Below, one piece after another: positions 8,268-17,248 of a stretch of DNA of 64,000 nt; position 1 is the stretch's first letter, and every line of letters starts with the position of its first letter. Under the pieces are notes generated by a model that searched no databases, was not told the origin of the DNA, and saw only the letters and a list, made by a program, of their open reading frames with translations. The translations under genes were made by a program, and so were the position numbers. Origin of the DNA: Cohnella xylanilytica (GTDB lineage: Bacteria; Bacillota; Bacilli; Paenibacillales; Paenibacillaceae); assembly GCF_014212175.1 (NCBI RefSeq), contig NZ_JACJVR010000128.1, forward strand, positions 1 to 64,000. Reading direction: 5' to 3'.

Positions 8268-9802
8268 TTCGGTTGCTCCTCCCGACTCTCCGCCGCTCCG
8301 TCGTACAGCTTGCCGATCGAAGCGAACAATGGTTTTAACCGCATATACAGCTCGCGGTATATAGCATAGGCTTTATCGTAGATAGCCGCCCGGTGCGGGG
8401 ACGGCTTATAATCTCGGTAATCGGTTAGAAAGTCTCGTATTTGCTCCCAGCGCTCGTAGACGCCCTCCGACTTGCCCGCCAGGAAAGCAACGCCGAGCGC
8501 AGATCCCGGATGGGAAGGATAGGAGCGAATTTCGGCGTTGAGCACATCCGCCGCGATCTGACACCAGAACTTGCTCTTCGCGCCGCCGTTCGTGGCCAGA
8601 ATTCGCTTGGGCTCGTAGCCCAAGCCGTGAATGACTTCGAGATGATGGCGAAATCCGTAGATGACCGATTCGAGAATAGCCCTGAAGATGTGCTCCCGCT
8701 TATGGGCCAGACTAAGCCCGAACAGGACGCCTCTTGCTTCGGGGTCGAAGATCGGCGTTTTCTCTCCGAGGAAATACGGAAGTACGACGAGCCCGTCCGA
8801 TCCCGGCGGGACCTGCTCCGCTTCGCGGTCGAGTCTGGCGAACAAATCGGGCGATTCGTCCTGCAGCAGTTCGTTCGAATACCACTTGACGAGCGAGCCG
8901 CTCGACGCCATGCATCCGTTCAACAGGTATTTGCCGGGGTAAACGTGATAATCGAAGAACAGCTCCGGGGCGGGACGGATCTCGTTCATGCAGTAGAGGA
9001 TGTCGCCCGCTCCTCCGAACTTTATCAATAACTCGTCCTGATCGATAATGCCGGCGGCCAGCGTCGAAGCGATATGGTCGGCACTGCCGGCAATGACCGG
9101 CGTTCCGGCCGCAAGCCCGGTCAGCGCAGCCGCCTCCTCGGAGACGACGCCTATTCTCTCTGCCGATTCCTTCACCTGGGGGAAGACGTCAGACGGCAAG
9201 CCGAGCAAGTCCAGTTGTTCCGCGATCCATTCCCGCTTGCGAATATCGTACAGGCCGCTCTCGACCGCCCAGTTGATCTCCAGCGCACGAACTCCGGTCA
9301 GCTTGTAATTCAAATAATCGTAGGAGCCGAGAACGGATTCGATTCGCGGCCATATCTCGGGCTCGCACTCGCGAACCCATAGCAGGCGCGGCAGCGCATG
9401 CTGCTGGTTCGTGAACCCGCCGGTCGCTGCGAACAGCTTCTCCTGATCGAGTTCCCTCTTGAGCCGTTCGATCTGCCCGGTCGCTCTCGCATCGTTCTGC
9501 TGGATGCTGTTGCGCAGCGGCTCTCCCTTCTCATCCAATAGGACGATGGCGGGAACCATGCCGCTCACCCCAATCGCGCGAATGCCTTCCCTCGCGTCCG
9601 GAACCGCGGCGAGCGTCTCGCGGACGACCCGGATCGCATTGCGCCACCACTGTCCGGCATCCTCCTCCGCCCAACCGGGATGCGGAGACAATAAGTCGTG
9701 CGCCGCGCTCGTCTGGTAGACGATGCGATTCTCCGACAGCAGGATCGCCTTGACGGCCGTCGTACCGACATCGATCCCCAAGGAATAAGAGGACACATTC
9801 AT
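8264..9802 (-). CDS. FGGY-family carbohydrate kinase, xylulokinase-like
   Basis: 512-aa sugar/polyol kinase. The N-terminal phosphate-binding motif is SLGIDVGTTAVKAILL; GVSGMVPAIVLLDEKGEPL and the NDAR segment follow. The FGGY_C half has GSADHIASTLAAGII, ASSGSLVKWY, PYFLGEKTPIFDP and ATNGGAKSKFWCQIAADVL, typical of the xylulokinase/gluconokinase group. It phosphorylates a sugar, ketose or polyol with ATP. I chose the ATG at 9802 (MNVSSYSLG); about 70 further upstream in-frame codons are not protein-like and overlap the preceding gene. It overlaps the SDR by 4 bp and follows the acetamidase-family gene by 26 bp. Confidence 0.92.
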   Translation of the reverse strand: MNVSSYSLGIDVGTTAVKAILLSENRIVYQTSAAHDLLSPHPGWAEEDAGQWWRNAIRVVRETLAAVPDAREGIRAIGVSGMVPAIVLLDEKGEPLRNSIQQNDARATGQIERLKRELDQEKLFAATGGFTNQQHALPRLLWVRECEPEIWPRIESVLGSYDYLNYKLTGVRALEINWAVESGLYDIRKREWIAEQLDLLGLPSDVFPQVKESAERIGVVSEEAAALTGLAAGTPVIAGSADHIASTLAAGIIDQDELLIKFGGAGDILYCMNEIRPAPELFFDYHVYPGKYLLNGCMASSGSLVKWYSNELLQDESPDLFARLDREAEQVPPGSDGLVVLPYFLGEKTPIFDPEARGVLFGLSLAHKREHIFRAILESVIYGFRHHLEVIHGLGYEPKRILATNGGAKSKFWCQIAADVLNAEIRSYPSHPGSALGVAFLAGKSEGVYERWEQIRDFLTDYRDYKPSPHRAAIYDKAYAIYRELYMRLKPLFASIGKLYDGAAESREEQPK

Positions 9803-9828
9803 CACCTCGTTCGTTCTGGTAGCCGCCC

Positions 9829-10767
9829 TTAAGCGATGATGACGGAAGTGTCGAACAATCCGTGGACACCCTTGATGCCGTTGACCGCCTGGGTGACCCG
9901 GAAGTCGGCGCAGATGCTGCACAGCCGGTAGGCTTCGCGGCGGCTCAGTCCGAATTGCAGCTCGAGCAGTCCGATCATTTGATTCGCGCTCGCCTTGAGC
10001 GCGGTCGCCCAATCCTCGTCGAAGCCCATGCTGATCAGCGTCGAGCCCCGGCGCGCGTACGGCCAGCTCTGACCGGTTCCTCTCAGCAGATCCAGTTTGA
10101 ACCGCCCTTCGAGCGACGTCTCGATCGCGGTCACGTCGATCTCGCCGTCGCCCTGGGCGCCATGTCCGTCCCCCGCGTAGAACAGCGCTTCCTCGCGCAT
10201 GACCGGAAGATAAAGCGTCGTACCCTCGGTCAGTTCCTTATTGTCCATGTTGCCTCCGTAGCGGCCCGGGGTTACGCTCGTAATCCGGCCCCAATCCTCC
10301 GGCGGGTTCACCCCCATGATTCCGAAGAACGGACGGAGCGGAATCGTCGCCCGCCCCAGCCGACCGAAGCGGCGTTCCTCGTCATACGAGACGATCGCCA
10401 CTTCCGCCTCGTCCATCTCGTTATAGAAGAGCCCGGACATCGGACCCATATAATTGAAGCCGTAAGCGGCATCGATGCGAATCCGCTCGATATCAACCGC
10501 CAGCGTGTCTCCGGGGGAAGCTCCCTTGATTGCGATCGGGCCGGTCAAAATGTGCACGCCGGGTCCGCGATCCGTCACCTTCCGGTAAATGTCCTTCAGG
10601 GAATCCGGTATCCAATCGTGCGGCACTTCGTCGTCCGGCGTTCCCGAGACGGAGCGGAGCAGCACGGAATCGCCAGGCTCAACCTCAAGCACCGGGCGCT
10701 GCCGGCCTCCGATATAGCCCCACACGACGGTATCCGCAGAAGCTTCAAGCCGATGAAGCTTGGCCAT
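9829..10767 (-). CDS. Acetamidase/formamidase family protein
   Basis: About 312 aa, cytosolic. Conserved family blocks are GPIAIKGASPGDTLAVDI (near 75-92), the GVNPPED segment, GRYGGNMDNKEL and GDGHGAQGDGEI, which make up the metal-site and active-site region. The family hydrolyses short amides such as formamide or acetamide to ammonia and the acid, but many members have unknown substrates. The ATG at 10767 (MAKLHRLEAS) is preferred since AGAGGA precedes it; a GTG four codons earlier is possible. Its place between the VOC dioxygenase-like gene and the FGGY kinase suggests release of ammonia from a pathway amide. Confidence 0.9.
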   Translation of the reverse strand: MAKLHRLEASADTVVWGYIGGRQRPVLEVEPGDSVLLRSVSGTPDDEVPHDWIPDSLKDIYRKVTDRGPGVHILTGPIAIKGASPGDTLAVDIERIRIDAAYGFNYMGPMSGLFYNEMDEAEVAIVSYDEERRFGRLGRATIPLRPFFGIMGVNPPEDWGRITSVTPGRYGGNMDNKELTEGTTLYLPVMREEALFYAGDGHGAQGDGEIDVTAIETSLEGRFKLDLLRGTGQSWPYARRGSTLISMGFDEDWATALKASANQMIGLLELQFGLSRREAYRLCSICADFRVTQAVNGIKGVHGLFDTSVIIA

Positions 10768-10836
10768 CGTTCCTCTCACCTCTTCATCGTTCGCAGACTC
10801 TTCCTTCGTTTATTGCAGCCCGCTTCTTTATCCCGG

Positions 10837-11733
10837 CTATAAAATCCCGCACGTCGTCAATCGGATGCCGATGCCGAACGGATCCTTGAAGTACCAGCCG
10901 TCTCCGCGGGCATCGACGGGGATCGAGCGAGCGGAGAACTCCTCCAGCAGCCGTTCGATGCGGCCGGGATCCGGGTTCACGATCGTAAAATACTTCAGGC
11001 CGGCAGCCCCTTCAGGCGTCGGCGGCGCTCCCGCTCCCGCCCAGACGTTCAGACCTAAGTGGTGGTGGTAACCTCCCGCACCGGCGAATATCGCGGACGG
11101 CCCATAGCGGAGCATGATGCGGAAGCCTAGCAGACGGCTGTAAAATGGCTCGGCGCGATCCAGATCGCCAACGTGAAGATGGACGTGGCCGACCTTCGTA
11201 CCGACGGGCAGCCCTCTCCATTCGCTCCCGCCCGCTTCCCGCAGCAATCCCGCGGCGTCGAGCGGATCGCTCTTCATGAACACTTGCCCATCGGGCAAGT
11301 AACGCCAATCCGACCGGTCGCGATCCCGATAGATCTCGATTCCGATTCCGTCCGGATCCGACAGGTAGAGCGCCTCGCTGACGTCATGGTCCGCCGAACC
11401 GAAGCCGATCCGCTTATCGACGAGATGCTTCAGCATGAGACCCAAGTCTCTTCGGTTCGGGACGAGCAGGGCGAAATGATACAAGCCGCTGTGCCCGCCC
11501 GGCGGCAGCGCCAGGGCGTTCGGAATTTGTTCCAATATAACCAAGGGATAAACGCCGTCGGCCGTCAGTCTGACCAGGCCGGCGTAGCGGTTAAGCACCG
11601 AGAGACCGATCACTTCGGTATAGTAGCTAACCGATTGTTCCAGGCTGCTTACCTTGAGATGAACAGCCCCCATCTCGGTTCCGGCATGCGCCTCCTTGTC
11701 GGGCAGCTTCGCCTCCGTCGGCTGCAAGACCAT
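10837..11733 (-). CDS. VOC-superfamily protein, CatE-like extradiol dioxygenase
   Basis: 298-aa protein with two VOC modules. Module 1 (about 20-135) has MGAVHLKVSSLEQSV, GLYHFALLVP and DPDGIGIEIY, giving a His-His-Glu metal set. Module 2 (about 160-290) has VGHVHLHVGDLDRAEPFY and YHHHLGLN but Arg instead of Glu in DPFGIGIRLT. This matches the catechol-2,3-dioxygenase (CatE/COG2514) group of Firmicutes, which cleaves catecholic rings with Fe(II) or Mn(II) and O2. A non-dioxygenase VOC function such as isomerase cannot be excluded. The start at 11733 is chosen because GGGGGAA precedes it and the upstream in-frame extension overlaps the Rieske oxygenase gene. Confidence 0.85.
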   Translation of the reverse strand: MVLQPTEAKLPDKEAHAGTEMGAVHLKVSSLEQSVSYYTEVIGLSVLNRYAGLVRLTADGVYPLVILEQIPNALALPPGGHSGLYHFALLVPNRRDLGLMLKHLVDKRIGFGSADHDVSEALYLSDPDGIGIEIYRDRDRSDWRYLPDGQVFMKSDPLDAAGLLREAGGSEWRGLPVGTKVGHVHLHVGDLDRAEPFYSRLLGFRIMLRYGPSAIFAGAGGYHHHLGLNVWAGAGAPPTPEGAAGLKYFTIVNPDPGRIERLLEEFSARSIPVDARGDGWYFKDPFGIGIRLTTCGIL

Positions 11734-11761
11734 CGGGAATTCCCCCTTCCTCGAAGTCGAA

Positions 11762-13060
11762 TCAGTTGTTGACCGGGTTGTCGGCCTTGGAAGGCTCGAA
11801 GACCGGATCGAGGGGACAGGCTTCCTTCCAAGGAACTCCCGGCGGGGCAATGACGCCTTCGCTGTAGATGCGTTCGGTCGGAATGCCCGGATCGAGTCCG
11901 GGCGGAATCTCGCCCTTCTGCAGAAGCTTGATCGATTTTAGCACCATGCGCCGCAATGCAATCACGCCGACGTCGCTTGTGCCGAGATGCTCCTTCGACC
12001 GGTCGACGATCGGCCCCATGCTCTCCGTTACCGCGTGATCCTGATTGCTGATGCCGAGAATACCGGAGAAGTTCCCGCTCTCCATCAGCGACCGATCCTG
12101 CTTGTAATTGTTGTCGCGGTTGTATATCTTCTTGTAGTTCTCATCCACCCACAGACCGCGCCGTTCCATCTGAGTGTCGTGGTTCAGCGGGCGGTCCAGC
12201 GTAAAATGAACGTCGTACGACCAGGTCGTCGTGTCGTCGATCGGCACATAAGCGTGGAACAGATGGTCCTCTTCCTTGACGCGCGGCGTGAAGGCGAAGG
12301 AAGGCATCAGAATGGGAGCGTCGAGAATGAATTGATCGGCATTCTCCGATGTGTCCGCCTGACCGACGAACATATTGCGGAAGCCGTACGTTGTCGGTTG
12401 AACGCTGAGAAGCGGATTGCGCGATGTGACGAGAGGATGCGAAGGGTTGATGCCGAGTTCCGTGCTTAACGCCCCTTCCTTCATATCTTGCTCCTTCAAG
12501 GCCAGATGGGCGAAAGCCGCGTGCATGTAATCGATCTCGTTCTCCCAGATCTGAAGGTAATTGCATTCCTGATATACCTTCGCCACCATCCGGTGGGATT
12601 CGGGAAGCGAGGTCCAGATGAACTTAGGAGGAGCGGGCATGCGCTCCGGTTCGCCCATGTAGGTCCAGGCGATGCCGCCCGTCTCGCAGACGGGATAGCT
12701 CAGGGCCTTGATCTTCTCCTTGAAGCGGCTGAAGTCCGGCTCCGAAGGCATATTGGTGCACGAGCCGTCCGTATCGAACGCCCACCCGTGATAGATGCAG
12801 GCCAAGCCGCAATCGTCGTTGCGGGCCAGCGTCAGCGAAGTACCGCGGTGCGGACAGAACTCGCCGAGCAGGCCGATCTTCCCTTCCTTGTTCCGATAGG
12901 CGACCAGGCGCTCGCCCAACAGTTTGACCGGCAGCGGCGCGCCCCCCGGCTTCAACTCCTCGGAGAGACAGGCCGGGATCCAATACCGGCGGAACAAATT
13001 GCCCAACGGGGTGCCGGGTCCGACTCTTGTAATCAACTCATTGTCTTCCTGCGACAACAT
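11762..13060 (-). CDS. Rieske ring-hydroxylating oxygenase, alpha subunit (phthalate-oxygenase-like)
   Basis: 432-aa aromatic-ring-hydroxylating oxygenase. The N-terminus MLSQEDNELITRVGPGTPLG is typical of the phthalate 4,5-dioxygenase group. The [2Fe-2S] Rieske ligands are Cys69, His71, Cys88 and His91 (CPHRG and CIYHGW). The mononuclear-iron motif includes Asp177, His180 and His185 (in ENEIDYMHAAFAH). It uses O2 and electrons from a reductase/ferredoxin to hydroxylate or demethylate its substrate. No reductase is next to it, but a separate Rieske ferredoxin lies at 17249 and a ferredoxin-NADP reductase at 1347. The VOC gene follows 28 bp downstream, giving the logical order ring hydroxylation then ring cleavage. 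Confidence 0.93.
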   Translation of the reverse strand: MLSQEDNELITRVGPGTPLGNLFRRYWIPACLSEELKPGGAPLPVKLLGERLVAYRNKEGKIGLLGEFCPHRGTSLTLARNDDCGLACIYHGWAFDTDGSCTNMPSEPDFSRFKEKIKALSYPVCETGGIAWTYMGEPERMPAPPKFIWTSLPESHRMVAKVYQECNYLQIWENEIDYMHAAFAHLALKEQDMKEGALSTELGINPSHPLVTSRNPLLSVQPTTYGFRNMFVGQADTSENADQFILDAPILMPSFAFTPRVKEEDHLFHAYVPIDDTTTWSYDVHFTLDRPLNHDTQMERRGLWVDENYKKIYNRDNNYKQDRSLMESGNFSGILGISNQDHAVTESMGPIVDRSKEHLGTSDVGVIALRRMVLKSIKLLQKGEIPPGLDPGIPTERIYSEGVIAPPGVPWKEACPLDPVFEPSKADNPVNN

Positions 13061-13130
13061 AAAGCAAGTCTCCTTCCGATCGATTGCGTTCGCATCCGCC
13101 GCCCGGGGTCCCCCAAGCGGCGGATTTGCG

Positions 13131-14459
13131 TCATTTCGACATCTTCTCCCAGACCGCTTGGAGCTCCGCTAACGTCTGTTGCTTGTCCAGCTTGCCCGCG
13201 ACCATCTTGATCAACGTGTTGCCCCACTCGGTCGTAAGCCCCTCCGGATACTTCGGATATTCATAGGCCAAATACTTGCCCTGGTCCATATAGGCTTTGA
13301 TTCCAGCCCCGATCGAGCCCAGGCTGGCGGCGTCCGTCTCAAGCCCCTTCAAGACGGGCAGATAGCGGAAATCCTTGACGTACCATTCGCGGCCGGCGTC
13401 GGAGCTGTACAGCCAATCGATGAATCGCTTCGCTTCTTCCTTGACTTTCGAATCTTTGTTGATCGCCAGATAGGAGGACACTTGCACAAACACCCGGTCG
13501 TTCAGATCCGCGTCGTCGTTCAGCGGGGTGCCGAACACGCCGACCTCGAAGCTGGGTTGCGTTTGGTCGAGCAGAGGCTGAGAGCAGGAGCAGCCGAGCG
13601 TGATGGCGCCCTTACCGGCCGCGAAGTCGGTGATCATGCCGGTATAGTCGATCGACATCGGATTTTTGCTGGCATGATCGGTTTGCAGTTGGACCAAATC
13701 GAGCATATCCGAGAAGAGAGGGTCTTCCGTGATCTTCTTCGCTCCGGACTTCAGATCGGACAGGAATTGGTTCGGGTCGGACTGCTTGGCCACCGCATTG
13801 TTCGTCTCGAACACGCCCGGCACGTAGAAGTTGCCGTAGTCCGGTACGAACGCCTTGAAGCCCGCCGCTTCCAGCTTCGCCACCGCATCCTTGAGTTCGG
13901 TCATTGTCTTCGGCGCCTCGGAGATGCCCGCCTTGGCGAAATCATCCTTGTTATACATGAAGCCATAGCCTTCCATCGACAGAGGATAGCCGTACACCTT
14001 GCCGTCCTTCGTGATGCCGTCCAACGAGCGGTCCAGCACCGCGCTCTCCCATTCCGAGCCGGACAGATCTTCCATTTTGTCGACCCAGGTATCCAAATCC
14101 GTAAAGCCCGAGTTCGTGAATATGTCCGGACCCGCGCCTGCGGCGAACTTCGTCTTCAGATTCGTGTTGAATTCGCCGCCTTGGGACGTCTCGATGTTCA
14201 GCGTAATGTTAGGATAGGCCGCTTCGTAAACCTCTTTGAGCTTCTTGAACGCGTCGACGCTCTCCGAACGGTTCAAGTACAGATTAAGGGTCGCTTCGCT
14301 CGGCGCAGCCGACCCGGCCGGGGACGCGCCCGAGACGCCGCCGGCGTCGTCCGTGCCGCCGCATCCGGCGAGCGTCAGCATCAAGGCGGCGAACCCGGCC
14401 GCGAATGCCGCTGCGGACATCCGTTTTTCTAACTGTGTTCTCATGCGATTCTTCTTCAT
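13131..14459 (-). CDS. ABC transporter sugar-binding lipoprotein (CUT1 family)
   Basis: About 442-aa extracellular solute-binding protein family 1. A signal peptide with lipobox LAGC (Cys about 33) is followed by a Gly/Ser/Ala linker, then ATLNLYLNRSE and the bilobal fold (FAAGAGPDIFTNSG, DGKVYGYPLSMEGYGFMYN, FIDWLYSSDAGREWYVKDF). It captures a carbohydrate-like ligand for the two permeases encoded just upstream. The ATG at 14459 is preferred because GGAGAGGG lies about 8 nt before it; a GTG three codons earlier is the alternative. No ATPase gene is in the cluster, so a shared MsmX-type ATPase encoded elsewhere is likely, as is common for CUT1 systems in Firmicutes. Confidence 0.92.
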   Translation of the reverse strand: MKKNRMRTQLEKRMSAAAFAAGFAALMLTLAGCGGTDDAGGVSGASPAGSAAPSEATLNLYLNRSESVDAFKKLKEVYEAAYPNITLNIETSQGGEFNTNLKTKFAAGAGPDIFTNSGFTDLDTWVDKMEDLSGSEWESAVLDRSLDGITKDGKVYGYPLSMEGYGFMYNKDDFAKAGISEAPKTMTELKDAVAKLEAAGFKAFVPDYGNFYVPGVFETNNAVAKQSDPNQFLSDLKSGAKKITEDPLFSDMLDLVQLQTDHASKNPMSIDYTGMITDFAAGKGAITLGCSCSQPLLDQTQPSFEVGVFGTPLNDDADLNDRVFVQVSSYLAINKDSKVKEEAKRFIDWLYSSDAGREWYVKDFRYLPVLKGLETDAASLGSIGAGIKAYMDQGKYLAYEYPKYPEGLTTEWGNTLIKMVAGKLDKQQTLAELQAVWEKMSK

Positions 14460-14535
14460 TTCCTCCACCCTCTCCTAACGTTTCTTTGATCTATAAATCC
14501 AGAGCCGAGGAAGCTGATGAGAGAAGCGCGACCGC

Positions 14536-15369
14536 TTATCCCTTGATTCCTCCGCTCGAGATTCCTTCGACGATCTGGCGTTGCATCAGAAGGAAGAACA
14601 GAACGCTCGGAGCGAGCGACATGACGATGCCGGGAAGCGCGACGTCCCATCGCTTCATGTATTGACCGAACATCGTGTTGATGGCCACTTGAATGGTGCG
14701 GTTGTCCGGACCCTGCAGCACGATCATCGGCAACAGGAAGTCGTTCCAGATCCACAGCGCGTTGATGATGACGACCGTCACCGTAATCGGCTTGAGCAGC
14801 GGCAGCACGATCCGGAAGAAGACGCTGTAAACGCTCGCCCCGTCGATGAGCGCCGCTTCTTCGATCTCGTAGGGCAACGCTTTGACGAAGCCGTGATAAA
14901 GAAAGATGGCGAACGCGAGGCTAAGGCCCCAATAGGCGAATACGATGCCATGCAGACTGTTGATCATTCCAAGCTCGCGCAGTACCTGGACAAGCGGGAT
15001 CATGATCGCGTGGAAAGGGATGACCATCGATGCGACGAAGAGACCGAACATCGCGCGGTTGAACCGCCCGGAACGTCTCACGATCTGGTAGGCGCACATC
15101 GCGGAGATCAGCGTGACTCCGAGGACGCTGAAGACATCGATAAGGAGAGAGTTCAACAAGGCGCGGGGGAAGTTCAGAACGTTCCAGGCCGTCTCATAGT
15201 TCGACCACACGTACTCCCGAGGCAGGGAGCCCATATTCATCAGGATGTCGTTCATCGTCTTTAAGGAATTCATCAGCGCCAACGCCAACGGGTACAAGAA
15301 CGCAACGGAAACGACGAGAAGCATCCCCTCCGCCGCGATCAGACGCTTGCGCGCTCGCCTTCCGATCAT
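14536..15369 (-). CDS. Sugar ABC transporter permease, MalG-like
   Basis: 277-aa inner-membrane permease of the CUT1 MalG type. It has about six transmembrane segments, starting with GMLLVVSVAFLYPLALALMN near residues 15-34. The EAA loop that contacts the ATPase is EEAALIDGASVYSVFFRIVL, and the protein ends with the usual RQIVEGISSGGIKG tail. The start at 15369 forms an ATGA overlap with the first permease; the longer upstream in-frame stretch is only a shadow of that gene. It forms the membrane channel with the permease at 15366-16250 for the ligand of the binding protein at 13131. Confidence 0.93.
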   Translation of the reverse strand: MIGRRARKRLIAAEGMLLVVSVAFLYPLALALMNSLKTMNDILMNMGSLPREYVWSNYETAWNVLNFPRALLNSLLIDVFSVLGVTLISAMCAYQIVRRSGRFNRAMFGLFVASMVIPFHAIMIPLVQVLRELGMINSLHGIVFAYWGLSLAFAIFLYHGFVKALPYEIEEAALIDGASVYSVFFRIVLPLLKPITVTVVIINALWIWNDFLLPMIVLQGPDNRTIQVAINTMFGQYMKRWDVALPGIVMSLAPSVLFFLLMQRQIVEGISSGGIKG

Positions 15370-16250
15370 GCTTCCACCTCCTTGCGCTTCGTCAGAAGCA
15401 CTTGCGCGGCCGTAATGACGACGACCACCGCAAAGAAGATGACGGCTTTGGCGGAGCCCAGTCCGAAATGGTTGTCCCGGAAGGCTTCGTAATAAATGTT
15501 CATCGCGACGGATTCGGTCGAACCGAACGGTCCGCCGGAGGTGAGGGAATAGTTCAAATCGAAGATTCGGAGAGTGGAGCTGATCGTCCAGAAAAGGCAA
15601 ACGGTGATGGAGGCCATGATAAGCGGGAACGTAACCTGGATCAGCAAGGTCCAACCGGCCGCCCCGTCGATTTGCGCCGCTTCCCGAATCTCGGCCGGGA
15701 CGCCCGCCAAGCCCGCAATATAGATAATCATCACGTAGCCAAGCCCGTGCCATACGCTCACGATGACCAGCGACCAGAATGCCGTGTTCTCATTGCCGAG
15801 CCAGGGGATCGTGAATAGATGCCAGTTCGTCGCTTCCCCGATCGCCTCGAAGCATTTGGTGAAGATGAAGTTCCACAGGAATCCCAGAATCAGTCCGCCG
15901 AGCACGTTAGGGACGAAGAAGACGGCCCGCCAGAGGTTGCGGAATCGAAGCTTCTTGGTGAGCAGGAAGGCGAGACCGAAGCCGATCACGTTCATAAGCA
16001 GGGCGATCGCCAGCGTAAGCCGGATCGTGAACCAGAAGGAGCGGATGAAGTCCGGGTCGAACAGCGCCGACCGGTAGTTGTCGAAGCCGACCCAGGAATA
16101 GGACGCGGAGGCTCCGTTCCAATCGGTCATCGAATAATACAATCCGAGCAGGAACGGGATCAGGAGTACCGCAAGATAGACCAAGACGGCAGGTCCCATA
16201 AATACGGTCTGACGTATCGCTTCGAGCAATCTCTTCCTCATGGCAGCCAT
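15366..16250 (-). CDS. Sugar ABC transporter permease, MalF-like
   Basis: 294-aa CUT1 permease, first gene of the importer operon. About six transmembrane segments are visible (for example VFMGPAVLVYLAVLLIPFLL near 17-36). The partner motif YYSMTDWNG is near the N-terminus and the cytoplasmic EAA loop is IREAAQIDGAAGWTLLIQVT. It forms the heterodimeric channel with the MalG-like protein, with which it overlaps by 4 bp. The 228-bp gap upstream contains an inverted repeat and is the probable promoter/operator of this operon. Confidence 0.93.
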   Translation of the reverse strand: MAAMRKRLLEAIRQTVFMGPAVLVYLAVLLIPFLLGLYYSMTDWNGASASYSWVGFDNYRSALFDPDFIRSFWFTIRLTLAIALLMNVIGFGLAFLLTKKLRFRNLWRAVFFVPNVLGGLILGFLWNFIFTKCFEAIGEATNWHLFTIPWLGNENTAFWSLVIVSVWHGLGYVMIIYIAGLAGVPAEIREAAQIDGAAGWTLLIQVTFPLIMASITVCLFWTISSTLRIFDLNYSLTSGGPFGSTESVAMNIYYEAFRDNHFGLGSAKAVIFFAVVVVITAAQVLLTKRKEVEA

Positions 16251-16333
16251 CTCCTACAGCTTATGGAGTCATATATATGTCATTTTTAATTACATAAAGG
16301 ACCTGAAAAGGGTCTTCATCCATTAGCTAAACT

Positions 16334-16362
16334 AAATAACCTCGATTCGAGTAAGATTATTT
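16334..16362. promoter_or_regulatory. Candidate operator upstream of the ABC importer operon
   Basis: AAATAA at 16334-16339 and TTATTT at 16357-16362 flank a central 11-bp palindrome CTCGATTCGAG (16341-16351). It sits about 90-115 bp before the first permease gene in a noticeably AT-rich gap. The decamer TAAATAACCT (16333-16342) recurs at 18744-18753 ahead of the amidohydrolase operon. The DeoR-family regulator encoded next door is the obvious candidate ligand, but binding is inferred. Confidence 0.4.
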
Positions 16363-16478
16363 GACTAAAACATGACATTAAATGGCCGCAGAAGCCCCCT
16401 CTCCGACCAGGCAGAGAGCCCCCCCTATTATTCGGGAGAGCAACCCCAGCCATGCGTCGCGGAAGGCCGATCCATTCT

Positions 16479-17228
16479 TCAAACCAACGTTAATTTAGCG
16501 CCCAATTCAAGCTCGTCGGCAAGCCGCACTCCCTCCAGTTCGTTGGTCACCAACTCGTCGATGTCATCGTAATCGCAAACCTTGACCAATGAAGTCATGC
16601 CGTACTTCGAGCTGTCGACAAGCGCAATCACCTTCTTCGACCGTTCGATCAGCGCCCGTTTGATCTCGACTTCTTCCAGAGCATAGTCGGTCGGTCCCTC
16701 CGTCTTGGAGAATCCGCCCAACCCCAGATAGAAGCGGTCGAAATGAAATTGCTTGATCGTCTCGATCGCCAGGGAACCTACCATCGACATTTCCTGTTTG
16801 CGGAATCCGCCGCCGATTACGTAGATATTGTGCTGGCTCCGCGACAAGACCGAGGCGATCTGCAGAGAATAAGTAAATATCGTCAACCCTTTGCGCTTCA
16901 ACAGCTCTTTGGCCAGAGCGGCCGTGGTCGTTCCGACATCGAGAGCGATCACTTCGCCTTCCTCGATCTGGTCCGCCGCATATTGCGCGATCCTCTGCTT
17001 CGGCCCCGCATTCTGATTCAGCCTCTGGTTGAACATAGGCTCTACGCCAAGCCCCGGCAGCGAGATCTCGCCCCGCCTCTTCAGAACGAGCCCCTGGTTC
17101 TCCAGCAGCACCAGATCCCGGCGCACCGTCGCCTCCGACACTTGCAGAAGATCCGCGAGCTCTTCGACCGTCGCGGGCGACTTTTTACTCAGAAACCTTA
17201 AGATTTCGTTCTCCCTGCTACGCGACAT
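16479..17228 (-). CDS. DeoR-family transcriptional regulator
   Basis: 249-aa DeoR/GlpR-type regulator. The N-terminal winged helix-turn-helix has TVEELADLLQVSEATVRRDL (about 18-37). The C-terminal DeoRC sensor domain, which binds phosphosugars, includes VIALDVGTTTAALAKELL, FTYSLQIASVLS, YVIGGGFRKQEMSMVG and the VIALVDSSKYGM signature. The ATG at 17228 (MSRSRENEI) is chosen over an upstream codon that would add eight unconserved residues. It is the third gene of an operon with the amidohydrolase and the Rieske ferredoxin, and it precedes the sugar-type ABC importer, so a phosphorylated intermediate made by the FGGY kinase is the likely inducer (inference). Confidence 0.9.
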   Translation of the reverse strand: MSRSRENEILRFLSKKSPATVEELADLLQVSEATVRRDLVLLENQGLVLKRRGEISLPGLGVEPMFNQRLNQNAGPKQRIAQYAADQIEEGEVIALDVGTTTAALAKELLKRKGLTIFTYSLQIASVLSRSQHNIYVIGGGFRKQEMSMVGSLAIETIKQFHFDRFYLGLGGFSKTEGPTDYALEEVEIKRALIERSKKVIALVDSSKYGMTSLVKVCDYDDIDELVTNELEGVRLADELELGAKLTLV

Positions 17229-17248
17229 ATCGCCTTCCACTCTCCATC

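Noticed and set aside
10837..11733. Loss of the metal site in the VOC protein because module 2 has Arg in place of Glu
   Set aside because: Module 1 retains a complete His-His-Glu set, so the active site may lie there; a defect cannot be claimed without a structure.
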